Shown: piece after piece, positions 8,474-17,816 of the stretch
How positions within the stretch are numbered: the first letter of the stretch is position 1
Layout of the letters: every line of letters begins with the position of its first letter
NCBI GenBank assembly: GCA_029263455.1
Contig: JAJCXM010000020.1
Span: 1-64,000, forward strand
DNA from: Holophagae bacterium
GTDB lineage: Bacteria > Acidobacteriota > Holophagae > Acanthopleuribacterales > Acanthopleuribacteraceae
DNA: 64,000 bases
Reading direction: 5' to 3'
The notes under the pieces: generated by a model
Told to the model about the DNA's origin: nothing
Seen by the model: only the letters and a program-made list of their open reading frames with translations
Databases searched by the model: none
Made by a program: the position numbers and the translations under genes

Positions 8474-8669
8474 GGGATTTCCCTCTCGACGACGCTTCTC
8501 GTAAACTCACTGACATCACTATTGAACTCTATTTGATGGCTGCTTGTTGCCGCTTCTGGACCAACGCACGTTATTGGGCTGTCAACGTCACGATTGGACG
8601 GGTCAACGACCTTAGCCAATCGGCGAACGTCACGTCAATCAGCTGTTTGCGAGGACTGAGAGGTTTACA

Positions 8670-9446
8670 ATGGGCAACATGCGAGCTCAAACCAAAAGGG
8701 TCGCCATCATTTTGGGTTTTGTGGTGGTCTTTCTCTCGATCGCCACTTGGCTCTACTCTTACCAACAGCACGACATCTTGCTGTTGGTGCTGAGCCTATC
8801 CGTGATTCTGCCTATTGGATACCTGGTCCTGGAACGACTGGTGCAGCGCAACGAATTACTTCGTGTGCGCCAAGAAGCCATGCGCTCCGAGTTGGAGCTC
8901 TTGAAAAGTCAAATTAATCCCCACTTCTTCTTCAACACCTTGAACTCGCTGTATGCCCTATCCGTGGCGGGTTCGCCCGAAGCGCCGCAAATGATTTTGA
9001 CGCTTTCGGACCTTATGCGATTCACGATTTATGAAGGAAAACGAGACCACGTTCCGCTGCACCAAGAGCTTGCTTACCTTAAGAATTACGTAAGCTTGCA
9101 GCAAATGCGGTTCGGGGAAAAGTTACAAGTCTCTTTTGATGTGAACGTCTCCGATGATCAATTTCAGATTCCACCGCTCCTGTTGATTGTGCTCTTGGAA
9201 AACGCGTTCAAGCACGGCGTTGCATCCAAGGTTGAGGCCGCTTGGGTTAAGGTAGGCTTGCATGTTGATGCTGATCAAGTTTTGTTTTCCGTAGCCAATA
9301 ATCATCAGGTAAGTGGTCGATCTATCAGTGGCATTGGCTTAGCCAACCTTAAGCGCCGGTTGGCGCTAATATATCCACGCAAACACCAGCTAGACGTTGA
9401 ACAAGACAATGAACTCTACCGAGTAAGACTGGAGCTGCAAAGATGA
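8670..9446 (+). CDS. LytS/YehU-type sensor histidine kinase
   Basis: This 258-residue kinase has two N-terminal membrane helices (about 10-30 and 36-54) with almost no loop between them, then a His_kinase domain with the phospho-acceptor His85 in QINPHFFFNTLNSL. The N box LLENAFKHG and G box GIGLANLKRRL complete the ATP site. The lack of an external domain suggests it senses membrane state or a partner protein, possibly the divergent ABC/M1 transporter. The start could be ATG 8670 or 8679; AGAGG lies before the first. It overlaps the regulator gene by four bases (ATGA). Confidence 0.92.
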   Translation: MGNMRAQTKRVAIILGFVVVFLSIATWLYSYQQHDILLLVLSLSVILPIGYLVLERLVQRNELLRVRQEAMRSELELLKSQINPHFFFNTLNSLYALSVAGSPEAPQMILTLSDLMRFTIYEGKRDHVPLHQELAYLKNYVSLQQMRFGEKLQVSFDVNVSDDQFQIPPLLLIVLLENAFKHGVASKVEAAWVKVGLHVDADQVLFSVANNHQVSGRSISGIGLANLKRRLALIYPRKHQLDVEQDNELYRVRLELQR

Positions 9447-10150
9447 TGCGTTACCTGGTGGTAGACGACGAGCCACTTGCCCGGCAGATCATCGTTGCTT
9501 ATGCCGAGCAGATCCCGTTTCTGTCATTTGCCGGTCAATGTGACAATGCCTTTTCAGCCATCGAAATATTAGGCAAAGAACAGGTTGACCTGCTGTTTTT
9601 GGACATCGAGCTGCCTAATTTGAACGGATTCGACATGCTGCGCTCGCTAAGGTCGCCGCCCAACGTGATTGTCGTTACCGCGCATAAGGACTACGCACTC
9701 GAAGGGTTTGAGCTCGACGTACTCGATTTCCTCCTGAAACCCTACAGTTTCGAACGCTTCCTGCGTGCCGTTCAAAAGGCCATAGCCAGCCTGGCTCTAT
9801 CACAAGATTCCGACACGTTGGCGGCAATATTCGTTAAAGACGGGAAACGCATGCACCAAGTTAAATTGGCCGATCTGTGGTGGGTAGAGTCGGCCGGCAA
9901 CTACTGCCTGTTGCACACCGAGAAAGGGAACATTCTTTGTCAGGACACTTTGACCCAAATCGAGCACATGCTTCCATCTGATGCATTTATGCGGATCCAC
10001 AAATCACATATTGTGGCGCTGGCGGGCATCGAGTGGGTTGAAACACAGGTGGTTGCGATTCGCGGATCCGAGGTCCCGGTTGGAAGGACATTCCGCAAAC
10101 AGCTTGAACAGAAAATACAGCAAGGGCGCGGATCCTCCAGCGCACAATGA
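9443..10150 (+). CDS. LytTR family response regulator
   Basis: The 235-residue regulator has a receiver domain with acidic pair DDE at 8-10, phospho-acceptor Asp54 in FLDIELP, and Lys in LLKPYSF. A LytTR DNA-binding domain follows from about 135 (KDGKRMHQVKLADLWWVESA, then RIHKSHIVAL and the VGRTFRKQL end). LytTR proteins bind paired direct repeats upstream of targets. Position suggests regulation of the divergent ABC/M1 pair or of its own operon. It is co-translated with the kinase by an ATGA overlap. Confidence 0.94.
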   Translation: MMRYLVVDDEPLARQIIVAYAEQIPFLSFAGQCDNAFSAIEILGKEQVDLLFLDIELPNLNGFDMLRSLRSPPNVIVVTAHKDYALEGFELDVLDFLLKPYSFERFLRAVQKAIASLALSQDSDTLAAIFVKDGKRMHQVKLADLWWVESAGNYCLLHTEKGNILCQDTLTQIEHMLPSDAFMRIHKSHIVALAGIEWVETQVVAIRGSEVPVGRTFRKQLEQKIQQGRGSSSAQ

Positions 10151-10356
10151 TTCGGTTCCAATAGCCACCACAAAAGTCCTGTCTGAATGGCGCATGTTAG
10201 AGGCGCCAGAGGCAGCTTCAACGCCATCAAAGAAGCGCCAATTTCCGGCATAGCCACGTCCTAATCCTATGTTAGGCTCACATCCAAAGACAAAAACCAA
10301 ATAGCTCTGCATCGTGAGTAGATGCTAAATCACGTCAAATCGGATCGGAGGATAGC

Positions 10357-10761
10357 ATGGCTAAGATTACTGGCATCGGGGGCGTATTCTTCAAGAGCAA
10401 GGGAGATAACGCAGCTTTAGCATCGTGGTACAACAAGCATTTGGGCATGCCGCTGGAGGACTTTGGCGGCGCTATTCTCAGGTGGCCGGACGACAAGGCC
10501 GAGGACCAAGGGATGACCGTCTGGCATCTGGCTGCAAACGATAGCCAGTGGTTCAGTCCAAGTTCGTCTTCCTTTATGATCAATTACCGTGTCGACGACC
10601 TTGTCGAGATGCTCGCGCAACTGCGCACAGCCGGTGTGGAAATCGTCAACGGACCAGAGTCGCATGAGAATGGGAAATTTGCATGGATCATGGATCCGGA
10701 GGGAAACAAGGTCGAGCTATGGGAGCCGATGAACTGGGACGAAAAGAACAAGGATGTCTAG
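10357..10761 (+). CDS. VOC family protein (glyoxalase/bleomycin resistance-like)
   Basis: The 134-residue protein is a VOC domain: GIGGVFFKSKGDNAALASWYNKHLGMPL in the first module (first 20 residues quoted only in part), YRVDDLVEMLAQLRTAGVEI in the second, and the WIMDPEGNKVELWEP ending typical of the family. GGAGG lies 8 bases before ATG 10357. It stands alone between the LytTR gene and the cyclase gene, with no attC-like flanks that I could support, so it is probably an ordinary chromosomal gene. Substrate unknown. Confidence 0.85.
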   Translation: MAKITGIGGVFFKSKGDNAALASWYNKHLGMPLEDFGGAILRWPDDKAEDQGMTVWHLAANDSQWFSPSSSSFMINYRVDDLVEMLAQLRTAGVEIVNGPESHENGKFAWIMDPEGNKVELWEPMNWDEKNKDV

Positions 10762-10971
10762 ACCTTGTCCTCTTGTGTCTGATTCAACCGCATAACTGGT
10801 AGAGACATTATTAAATGTCGACTGGGAAACCGAAAATCATCAACAACAGCTGTAGGCAGAAAGCACTGAGCTTCCCAATCTTGCCCACCGCGATGTGATG
10901 CTCGGATTTGTGTTAGTATTTAGGCAACAGCCAAACGTCGTCTCAGCATCAATATGGGAAGGAGAGCGCCA

Positions 10972-11814
10972 TTGCCTCTCTACATGGATCGTCACGACAT
11001 CGATGGCCTTACGGCCCAATCTCTTGCAGACGCCCACGACAAGGACCTTAAAGTCCAAGACAAATATGGCGCCAACTACATGACCTACTGGCACGATGAA
11101 GCGCGTGGGCACGTGTTCTGCCTTTGCGATGCACCTAGCAAAGAAATCGCCGTCCAGGTACATCGCGAGTCCCATGGGTTAGTGCCCCACGAGATTATCG
11201 AAGTCGATCGCACGACGGTGGAGGCATTTTTAGGCAGCATCGAGGAGCCTACCTCTAGTTTAAGCATCACGCCTGTATTAACGACTGAGCCTCAATCCGA
11301 GAACCCTTTTCGCACCATCCTATTTACGGATCTTGCAGGCTCTACGGCTTTTACGCGCGAGCTCGGCGATGCCAAGGCGATGGTATTGTTGCGTACCCAC
11401 AATGCCATTGTGCGCGAAGCCGTACGTGCCCACGGTGGTCGCGAAGTCAAACACACAGGTGATGGGTTTATGGTGGCATTCGCTTCCGTTTCACTTGCTG
11501 TCCAGTGTGCCATTGCCATTCTGAGAGCTTTCGAGGGATATAACATCCAAAATCCAGACGCGGCCCTTCACTTGCGAATTGGTCTTAGTGCTGGCGAGCC
11601 CGTAGCTGAAGATGAAGATCTATTCGGGGCTACCGTTCAGCTTGCCGCACGGCTATGCGACTGCGCAAAAAACGATTCAATTCTCGTGGCAAGTGTCGTT
11701 CGAGATCTATGTCTGGGCAAGAAACTGCCCTTCATAGACGAGGGCGAACGATCACTCAAGGGATTTGACCGGCCAGTACGCGTGTATACGGTTCAGTGGC
11801 TGGATGCATCCTAG
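10972..11814 (+). CDS. DUF4242 domain fused to a class III nucleotide cyclase
   Basis: Residues ~1-85 read PLYMDRHDIDGLTAQSLADA with a His/Cys-containing second half (HVFCLCDAPSKE, HRESHGLVP), the pattern of DUF4242, a small ferredoxin-like domain reported to bind nickel in one member. Residues ~105-280 are a class III adenylate/guanylate cyclase: FTDLAGSTAFTREL (first metal Asp), KHTGDGFMVAF (second Asp), and the transition-state Arg in QLAARLC. The start is likely TTG 10972, seven bases after AAGGAG; ATG 10954 lies on top of that site. The domain order suggests metal- or redox-sensitive cyclic nucleotide synthesis, which is inference. Confidence 0.8.
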   Translation: MPLYMDRHDIDGLTAQSLADAHDKDLKVQDKYGANYMTYWHDEARGHVFCLCDAPSKEIAVQVHRESHGLVPHEIIEVDRTTVEAFLGSIEEPTSSLSITPVLTTEPQSENPFRTILFTDLAGSTAFTRELGDAKAMVLLRTHNAIVREAVRAHGGREVKHTGDGFMVAFASVSLAVQCAIAILRAFEGYNIQNPDAALHLRIGLSAGEPVAEDEDLFGATVQLAARLCDCAKNDSILVASVVRDLCLGKKLPFIDEGERSLKGFDRPVRVYTVQWLDAS

Positions 11815-12137
11815 CAGAGCATGAGAGCCCAATTCCCATTGAAAAATAGTGGGATACAGCCTTGCTTTACGTACTGTGTCTCGATGATTATATTATGAGG
11901 ATTCTGTCCTCGTAATTGTCCTAGCTATTGTTTCCTGGATGGTGTCCGGCGTTCAGGCAAAAGGCGTGCTAGTGTCCTCCTGATGGTCGAAACCGTCTCA
12001 GTTTGATCATGGGGTCCTTCAGGGACCCAGCCGATAAAAAAAACATCTCAACAGAAAAAAGCCTGCAAATCTTGCGGTAGATTGTGGTACGGTCGGATGA
12101 TTTTTTTATTGCCACAGTTTTATAAGGAGAGTTTTTT
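11815..12137. other. Intergenic region with small hairpins, no gene seen
   Basis: This AT-rich gap separates the cyclase gene and the IPTL-CTERM gene. It holds a short hairpin (GAGGA-ttctg-TCCTC near 11896) and the stronger hairpin listed separately at 12012-12028. The stretch before 12138 carries an AAGGAGAG ribosome site followed by a T-run. I see no open frame with coding character. Confidence 0.5.
12012..12028. repeat. Short hairpin in the leader of the IPTL-CTERM gene
   Basis: GGGTCC and GGACCC form a 6-base perfect stem around TTCAG. It is followed on the plus strand by an A-run, not a T-run, so it is not a plus-strand terminator. It could shape the 5' leader of the gene at 12138. Confidence 0.35.
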
Positions 12138-12809
12138 ATGAGATATATCAGCATCTTTCTCGCGTGTTTTTGTGTTTATGCCCAAGACAACAGCCGTTTG
12201 GACGAAGGAACAATACAAGGTATTCCACCCGTAATTCGCGGTGGGGCGACCACCATTAATGGTGTTTTAGGAGCCGGCAGCATCGATTGGCCTTCAACTC
12301 AAGGACAGCAAACGGGACGTCTAAACCGAAATGCGGTATCTTCGTTATGCGGCGTGCCTAAAGCTTGTGACATATTTCTTGCTTCAGGGGCTCGTGATTT
12401 CGACGCCTATGAATTTTTTAACACGACCGCTGGATCTCAATGTGTGAATGTTATGTTGGACGTTCAAACGATGGCGGGTGCCAATTATCAGGTCAATGCA
12501 TATCTGAACAGCTTCGACCCGGCAAATATTTGTACCAGTTACTTAGCTGACCCGGGCGTAAGCTCCGGTTCACCACCCAGCGTGGTCACCCTCGGTTTCG
12601 ATGTGCCGCCAGGCGATTCTGTCATCTTGGTTGTACATACCACGAACCCAGGAGAAGTTGGCGGTGACTATATCTTGACTGTCGACGGCGATGTCGGTGC
12701 TGCTGTAACTATTCCTACGCTCAGCCAATGGGGCCTAGGCGCGTTTCTGCTTCTGATCACAGCCGTTGCCGTTTTTATCATGCGACGCAATCGCAATCTG
12801 ACTGCTTAA
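12138..12809 (+). CDS. Secreted protein with IPTL-CTERM sorting tail
   Basis: The 223-residue protein has a short signal peptide (about 1-15, ending VYAQ), a beta-rich central part of unknown fold with paired cysteines, and a C-terminal sorting signal IPTLSQWGLGAFLLLITAV with a basic end MRRNRN. IPTL-CTERM tails are a PEP-CTERM-like signal thought to be processed by a dedicated exosortase-type enzyme; none is present in this window. The central region resembles pre-peptidase C-terminal-like domains (residues about 65-190), but I am not sure. AAGGAGAG lies nine bases before ATG. Confidence 0.85.
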   Translation: MRYISIFLACFCVYAQDNSRLDEGTIQGIPPVIRGGATTINGVLGAGSIDWPSTQGQQTGRLNRNAVSSLCGVPKACDIFLASGARDFDAYEFFNTTAGSQCVNVMLDVQTMAGANYQVNAYLNSFDPANICTSYLADPGVSSGSPPSVVTLGFDVPPGDSVILVVHTTNPGEVGGDYILTVDGDVGAAVTIPTLSQWGLGAFLLLITAVAVFIMRRNRNLTA

Positions 12810-12828
12810 TAGGTAAGTTTAAATCGGT

Positions 12829-12857
12829 CGATTCGAGGCAACCGCCTCGAATCGTTT
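12829..12857 (+). terminator. Rho-independent terminator after the IPTL-CTERM gene
   Basis: CGATTCGAGGC (12829-12839) and GCCTCGAATCG (12844-12854) form an 11-base perfect stem with an AACC loop, starting 20 bases after the stop codon and followed by TTT. The T-run is short, but the stem is strong. Confidence 0.7.
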
Positions 12858-13392
12858 CCGACCACTGACCCTGGCTATGCCCGCCTGCCCATTGGTCTGA
12901 CAGTTGTCGATGCGCACAGGTAGCAGGTGTGCATTATTCCACGGCCACCGGCCCGTGAAATAAGCGTTGCTATCCTGAAAACGATTCATAAAGCTAACGC
13001 TAGCGAACAGGGACGACGCATTCCCTTGGCCAACTAATCCCTCACCGAATGAGAGCAGGGCAGGGCGATGAAGTTACCGGTCGCTGGCTATTTGGGCTGT
13101 GGGAGATAAGATGCGCTCACGATCATCTATGTTGGGTCGTGTGCCTAGACATTCAACCCAATAACAACGATTCGTCCAGTCAAAGCCAGTTAGCCGATTG
13201 CGATAGATCTATGGTGATCAGGTATCCCTCCGTCTGATCGGTGTCCCCTGCAATACGCAGCCGTCTCAAATACAGAACAGGCTGAATAGCATTTCTGTGC
13301 TGCCTACGTAGGGTTCCACACTGGCATGACCTTTGCCATAAAGAGAGATTGTTACGAAAACAATCATTCAAGGCGGTTGGTCTGGGGGTAGC
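12858..13392. other. Long intergenic region without a recognisable gene
   Basis: The open frames in this 535-base gap are short, lack ribosome sites and show no domain signature. Codon pattern is unlike the neighbours. The only structured element noted is the inverted repeat at 13347-13365 just before the next gene. Confidence 0.5.
13347..13365. repeat. Inverted repeat upstream of the esterase-like gene
   Basis: GATTGTT and AACAATC are perfect 7-base arms around ACGAA, 27 bases before the GTG start at 13393. It could be an operator or a weak leader hairpin; nothing in the sequence decides this. Confidence 0.35.
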
Positions 13393-14787
13393 GTGGTTAG
13401 ACTTCTATTCAGTGGTCTGGGTATCATGGTTTTGTTGGGGTGTTCTGATCCGGATATCATTGAGTTTATTGATTTTAACGAGAATGCATTGATCAACCAG
13501 GTTATGAACGAATCGGTTCCCATCGACGCTGATCCTCTCCTGTGGAGCAACCCTCATTTCATTGACGCTTACGCGAATCGACCCGTGATTGGCCTTGGTG
13601 AAGCCACCCACGGAACCCAGGAATTCTTTGAAGCGAAGGCCATGTTATTTCGCTATTTGGCCGAAGAGCAGGGGTTTCGCACATTCTGTATCGAGGCGGA
13701 CTTTGCCGAGAGCCTCTATATCGACGACTGTCTTCAGGATCCAGAATGTGATGTCTCGGCAGTGATGGCCGATCGCATGATCTTTTGGACATGGCGAACC
13801 GCTGAGGTACGTGACCTTCTCCTTTGGATCCAGGAATTCAATCGGAGCCGCGATGATGATGACCGGATTCACTATGTCGGCATAGACGGTCAAGCCCTTA
13901 TCTATCAATCGCAGCTGTTGTTGGACTTCTTATTGATCACTGAGACCGACCTATATGAAGATTGGGGCGATGACATCCGCTCTTGGACAGACAACACGTT
14001 CACTTCTAGTAGGTTCGAGTCCATGACCGAACAAGAGTATGAAGATCAACTGGTCACAATGAATCTGTTCTTGGCCTCTTTGCTAAACAGGAAAGAGGCG
14101 TTGGAGCAACAGGTCACGCCGACTGTTTTCGCAAACAACGTGCAGCTGGTCGTCACCATTATTCAAGCGTTTGAGGTGAACTATCACTTCCCAAACAACA
14201 AAGCCTATCACCGTGACCAGTGGATGGCGGAAAACGTACTTTGGGCGAAAGCGACATATGCGCACGAACGAGGATTGGCGATTTGGGCCCATAACGGGCA
14301 TGTTGCCAAGGACAAGTACTACGACTTCTATCGCAACCCATCGATGGGATTCTACTTATTCGAGTCTTTGGGAATGGATTATGCCGTGGTTGGCTTTGGC
14401 TTCAGTCGCGGCAGTTTCACCGCGGTTTCGCCCGACGGCTCTTTGGAGACCATGACCATCGACAAAGATCCAAAACGCGGATCATTAACGGAACTATTTC
14501 ACCACGCCAAGCGCGATGCCTTTTGGCTTGATGTCCAACGAATCGCCGAACAGTCAGAATTGGGCCGTTTTGCCAGCTCATACAAGCCGTACCTGACGAT
14601 TGGAGCAGCTTTCAATGGTTTTCCGGAACAGTATTACCGCCAAACCGATTTGGCACGCGAATATGATGGCGTGATTTTTTTTGAAAATACCCATGCTAGT
14701 GACACTATACCGCGCTCATCGGCCAAAGGTGTGGAATCTACTGTTAATTTACGTCGTCCCAAAGTCACTCGTGCAAGTCCCATCTAG
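13393..14787 (+). CDS. Erythromycin esterase family lipoprotein
   Basis: The 464-residue protein has a lipoprotein signal (LLGC lipobox, Cys about 17) and then an erythromycin-esterase-like fold. The hallmark motif GLGEATHGTQEFFEAK is present, with a second histidine in WAHNGHVAK. Family members include erythromycin-hydrolysing EreA/EreB and many succinoglycan-biosynthesis-like proteins of unknown substrate; this divergent chromosomal lipoprotein need not act on macrolides. The start is GTG with GGGGGTA upstream. The tail after about 440 is low-similarity and basic. Confidence 0.85.
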   Translation: MVRLLFSGLGIMVLLGCSDPDIIEFIDFNENALINQVMNESVPIDADPLLWSNPHFIDAYANRPVIGLGEATHGTQEFFEAKAMLFRYLAEEQGFRTFCIEADFAESLYIDDCLQDPECDVSAVMADRMIFWTWRTAEVRDLLLWIQEFNRSRDDDDRIHYVGIDGQALIYQSQLLLDFLLITETDLYEDWGDDIRSWTDNTFTSSRFESMTEQEYEDQLVTMNLFLASLLNRKEALEQQVTPTVFANNVQLVVTIIQAFEVNYHFPNNKAYHRDQWMAENVLWAKATYAHERGLAIWAHNGHVAKDKYYDFYRNPSMGFYLFESLGMDYAVVGFGFSRGSFTAVSPDGSLETMTIDKDPKRGSLTELFHHAKRDAFWLDVQRIAEQSELGRFASSYKPYLTIGAAFNGFPEQYYRQTDLAREYDGVIFFENTHASDTIPRSSAKGVESTVNLRRPKVTRASPI

Positions 14788-14849
14788 TTCTCGCACTGGC
14801 ACAGATAGTCTATTGCCGCTATGGATCAATGAATGGCCACTATAGTCGG

Positions 14850-15556
14850 TCAGTCAACGGAAAAAGATGCCAATTTTACCGGTAGCCCGGGATTGGTGAA
14901 CGGATCGAGGACCAAAGTAAGATTGGTAGCGCCACTGCTAGTGGTGAAGTTAGCCGGATTCGTCAAGTCCGAAGGAGTTGCGGTGCTTCGATCTACTACG
15001 TAATCGACCCCTACCCAGTTCGACCCAATAAAGATTAAAGGCATGTTGATGACAGGTTAATGTACATCAGGTCCAAGACCGTGATGATGCCGTCGCCGTT
15101 CGCGTCGTCAGGATAAGCTTCGCGCCATTGGGCGCCTAGCTCCCATAGATCGAGTTGGTTGTTGCAGCCATCACCGTTGTAGTCGTCGAAATCTGGGCTC
15201 ACGGCCACCAGGACCACGGCCGAAGCCGTCGCCATTTCCATCGAGGCAGAATCGGTTACCGTCACCTGGAACACCGTGGTTTGAACGGGTGGCGGGTCCA
15301 AGACAATCCCGGCTTCCATGGCAGTCATGGGCGTGGGGGGATCGCCGTCCCAAGAGATGATGGCTGAGCCTTCCAGGCAACCTATGTCTACTCCGATTTC
15401 GGGAAGCGACAGGCCCAATGCCTGGGCCGCCGGATTGGTGTCAACAGAAAGGCTACCCTCGAGGCTGAGCACAGCCATGTCCGAAGTGATCGTCTCGCAG
15501 ACTCCCGTGATGTCGCAGGTGTAAGTGCCTTTCTGTAAGTGCGAAGGTCTCTTCAC
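14850..15556 (-). pseudogene. Remnant of a secreted Ig/dockerin-like protein
   Basis: A 173-codon frame (15035-15556) begins in the middle of an Ig-like domain (KGTYTCDITGVCETITSD), continues through beta-rich text, and ends in an EF-hand/dockerin-like tail (DYNGDGCNNQLDLWELGAQW, then DANGDGIITVLDLMYIN). It lacks a signal peptide and the front of the Ig domain, so the 5' part appears deleted. However, GGAGG sits 8 bases before a GTG at 15556, so translation may still occur. A second fragment in another frame (14850-15044, containing VDYVVDRSTATPSDLTNPAN) looks like the tail of another secreted protein. Related full-length tails occur at 20964 and 27513. Confidence 0.55.
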
Positions 15557-15583
15557 GATTCTGACCTCCGGATAATGGCTAAC

Positions 15584-17461
15584 TTAGTTGGATTTGTCTT
15601 TTGAGTGCTTGCTGGATTGTAATGGTTCATTGGCCTGCCGAAACGCTAGGTAACCAATGAAACTCAAAGCAATCAGCAAGGGCAACAAACTTAGTCGCGA
15701 ATGGCCGAAGATGAACTCTCCTGCATTGAAGGAGTTCCAGTCATTACGCGCATTTTGATATATCCGCCAATACCAACTTTCGTACATGCCCATTGGGTTG
15801 GCCGAAATGGGGCCGATCACCAAGGATGGCGCATAACTGATTGTCCTAGTTGCTGCTCGATCGGAGACTTGCCGACGCATACGACGCATGGTGGCATCAA
15901 TGGATCGTTCATTGGATTTCTCGCGTAACTTCTGCTCGAAGTCTTCGAGGACAAGTTCCGTTTGGGCGTTGATCAGAGGTATGGCGCGATTGTGCCAAAA
16001 TAGGGGCCACAAATAGTCGGTCACATGGTTATGTTTCCATAACTTTATCGGTAAACTAAATTCTCGATTGGTGCCTATTGGCGACTGGGGATCAACGACT
16101 GTGATCAATAAGAACAGCAAGCATGAACAGATCGCAACGAGTGCCGTTTGTAGCGGGAACCGATTGAGTACGGGCGCTAATCCCAAAGCCAGAAAAGGAA
16201 CCATGGGACCCAAATACCTCGGCACTACCGACCAACCACCATACCAGCCGCCAAAACTTATGTTGAAGAGCACAAAAAAGACGATGACGGACGCGATCAC
16301 CATCAATTCAGCGCGCCGGCTCTTCCACAATCCGATCAGCCCAACCACAGCAAGAAGCAAGATCGGGGAGCTAAAGAAGAGACCCCGAAAAGGCGAAAAC
16401 AACAAGGAGATTAAGCGGCCGAATTGAGGTCCATCAAAAACACCAAGGATAGTGCCTTCAGTTTTGAAAGTAGGGTTTTGGTAGGCGTAATTAGTCGTCA
16501 GAATGTGACCAAAACATGCTTGGTTGTAAATCAACAGAATGGACATGGGGAGCAAGCCGCCGAGTACAAAGAATGTCAACGGTCGAGGCTGTCGAGATTT
16601 GAAAAGCAAGTACACAGCAAAGAAAATCACGGGGAAAACAGCGATGTAACTGGCTAGCACCGCGCCACCCGAAAGCATGCCAGCCATTGCCAGGGGGGTT
16701 GATTGGTATACGCCTGATTGGGTTGCCTTCACTAAAAAGTAAAAGGCAATCAAAAGGCAACTGGCGGAAATATTCTGCTCGTAGAGCATGGTCGCGTAAG
16801 GGAACCACATGGTTCCCGTAGCGAAGATTAGCGAAACGGCAAGAGCGTTACGCCGTGAAACCGGCCACAAGAGCAAGATCAACTTGAAAAAGAAGACAAC
16901 TCCTAGTGCAGAAATCAAGGCGTTGCTGAACATATTAGTCAGCCAAGCATTGATCGTCAGCTGCATGTGGGTGTCGGGATTACCAGACAATAGCCTTGTC
17001 AGGAAATAGATAACGGAATAGGCCGGTACGGCGGCAAACGAACTGCCCGGTGCTTTGTTGGGGACGATGTGCCCCAAGGCAAATGAGATGTCGGCGCTGG
17101 CTGCGATGCTCTCCACATGGATTTGCTTCGTATCCGCTGGTGAGATGACGTCACCGTTTAGAGCTGAAATGCCGATTTGATCGTTACCCCACACAAGTTG
17201 GTAGGATTGACCTTTTAGCTCAAACAGACCGTTCTCAATGGGCACTCTTCCGAGTTGAGGACTGCCCGGTTCGTGAATGACGTAAATCAGGTAGTTATCA
17301 ATAGAGAGACTGCGTTGCTCGACAATGGCGCGTACCATGGCGAATCGCGCGTTTTGGTTCCAACCTCCGCCTTGATGGAAGTAAGCAAAAGCGATCCAAC
17401 ACCCGATAAAGAGGAGGAACGACAAGGATGGACGCTTAATACCCAGCTTTTTTATTAACAC
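15584..17461 (-). CDS. Polytopic membrane protein, GT-C type glycosyltransferase-like
   Basis: The 625-residue protein has about 11-13 hydrophobic segments and an external soluble stretch after the first one, containing EQRSLSIDNYLI. This arrangement and the phrase RFAMVRAIVEQRSLSID resemble integral membrane glycosyltransferases of the GT39/ArnT clan, which use lipid-linked sugars on the outer face of the inner membrane. A catalytic aspartate cannot be fixed without alignment. A short hydrophilic region near 520-560 is rich in Arg. The start is GTG at 17461 with a weak GAG site. It is divergent from the HlyD/ABC operon. Confidence 0.65.
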   Translation of the reverse strand: MLIKKLGIKRPSLSFLLFIGCWIAFAYFHQGGGWNQNARFAMVRAIVEQRSLSIDNYLIYVIHEPGSPQLGRVPIENGLFELKGQSYQLVWGNDQIGISALNGDVISPADTKQIHVESIAASADISFALGHIVPNKAPGSSFAAVPAYSVIYFLTRLLSGNPDTHMQLTINAWLTNMFSNALISALGVVFFFKLILLLWPVSRRNALAVSLIFATGTMWFPYATMLYEQNISASCLLIAFYFLVKATQSGVYQSTPLAMAGMLSGGAVLASYIAVFPVIFFAVYLLFKSRQPRPLTFFVLGGLLPMSILLIYNQACFGHILTTNYAYQNPTFKTEGTILGVFDGPQFGRLISLLFSPFRGLFFSSPILLLAVVGLIGLWKSRRAELMVIASVIVFFVLFNISFGGWYGGWSVVPRYLGPMVPFLALGLAPVLNRFPLQTALVAICSCLLFLLITVVDPQSPIGTNREFSLPIKLWKHNHVTDYLWPLFWHNRAIPLINAQTELVLEDFEQKLREKSNERSIDATMRRMRRQVSDRAATRTISYAPSLVIGPISANPMGMYESWYWRIYQNARNDWNSFNAGEFIFGHSRLSLLPLLIALSFIGYLAFRQANEPLQSSKHSKDKSN

Positions 17462-17816
17462 AGCTCGCTCAATGATATTAACGATGGATAGAAAATATCA
17501 TAAAGGACGATATTTCGTTCTTTTATGACTCCTCCGATTTTGTTATCGGGTTCCAATGCACCTTGGAATGATGAAATGATCGTCCGTACCAGAGATGTCT
17601 TCTCACTCAAGGTTGACTAGCGCGTCATTAATCCTGTTCCAGCCTGTTGGCATGGTTCTGCGAAGAAACCGAACGCCATTACGGCGAACGCCTGTGCTGG
17701 GACAACGCATGTCATCATTGATTAACAGCCGAGTTGGATCCTGAACATGACGTGTATTAGATTGAGTTATGATCATATGGGTTATCGCTTAATGTTAACT
17801 ATGGAGATGACGACTG
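17462..17816. other. Divergent promoter region, no gene seen
   Basis: This gap lies between the minus-strand glycosyltransferase-like gene and the plus-strand efflux operon. A short frame around 17655-17720 reads CEETERHYGERLCWDN and ends at a stop; it may be a chance frame or a scrap of a lost gene. TATGAT near 17768 could be a -10 box, but I see no good -35 partner. Confidence 0.4.

Noticed and set aside
10259-10278. GTTAGGC near a small CCTAA/TTAGG hairpin before the VOC gene at 10357
   Set aside because: The GTTRRRY match has no attC-like partner arm at the right distance, so I did not extend the cassette cluster to this gene.
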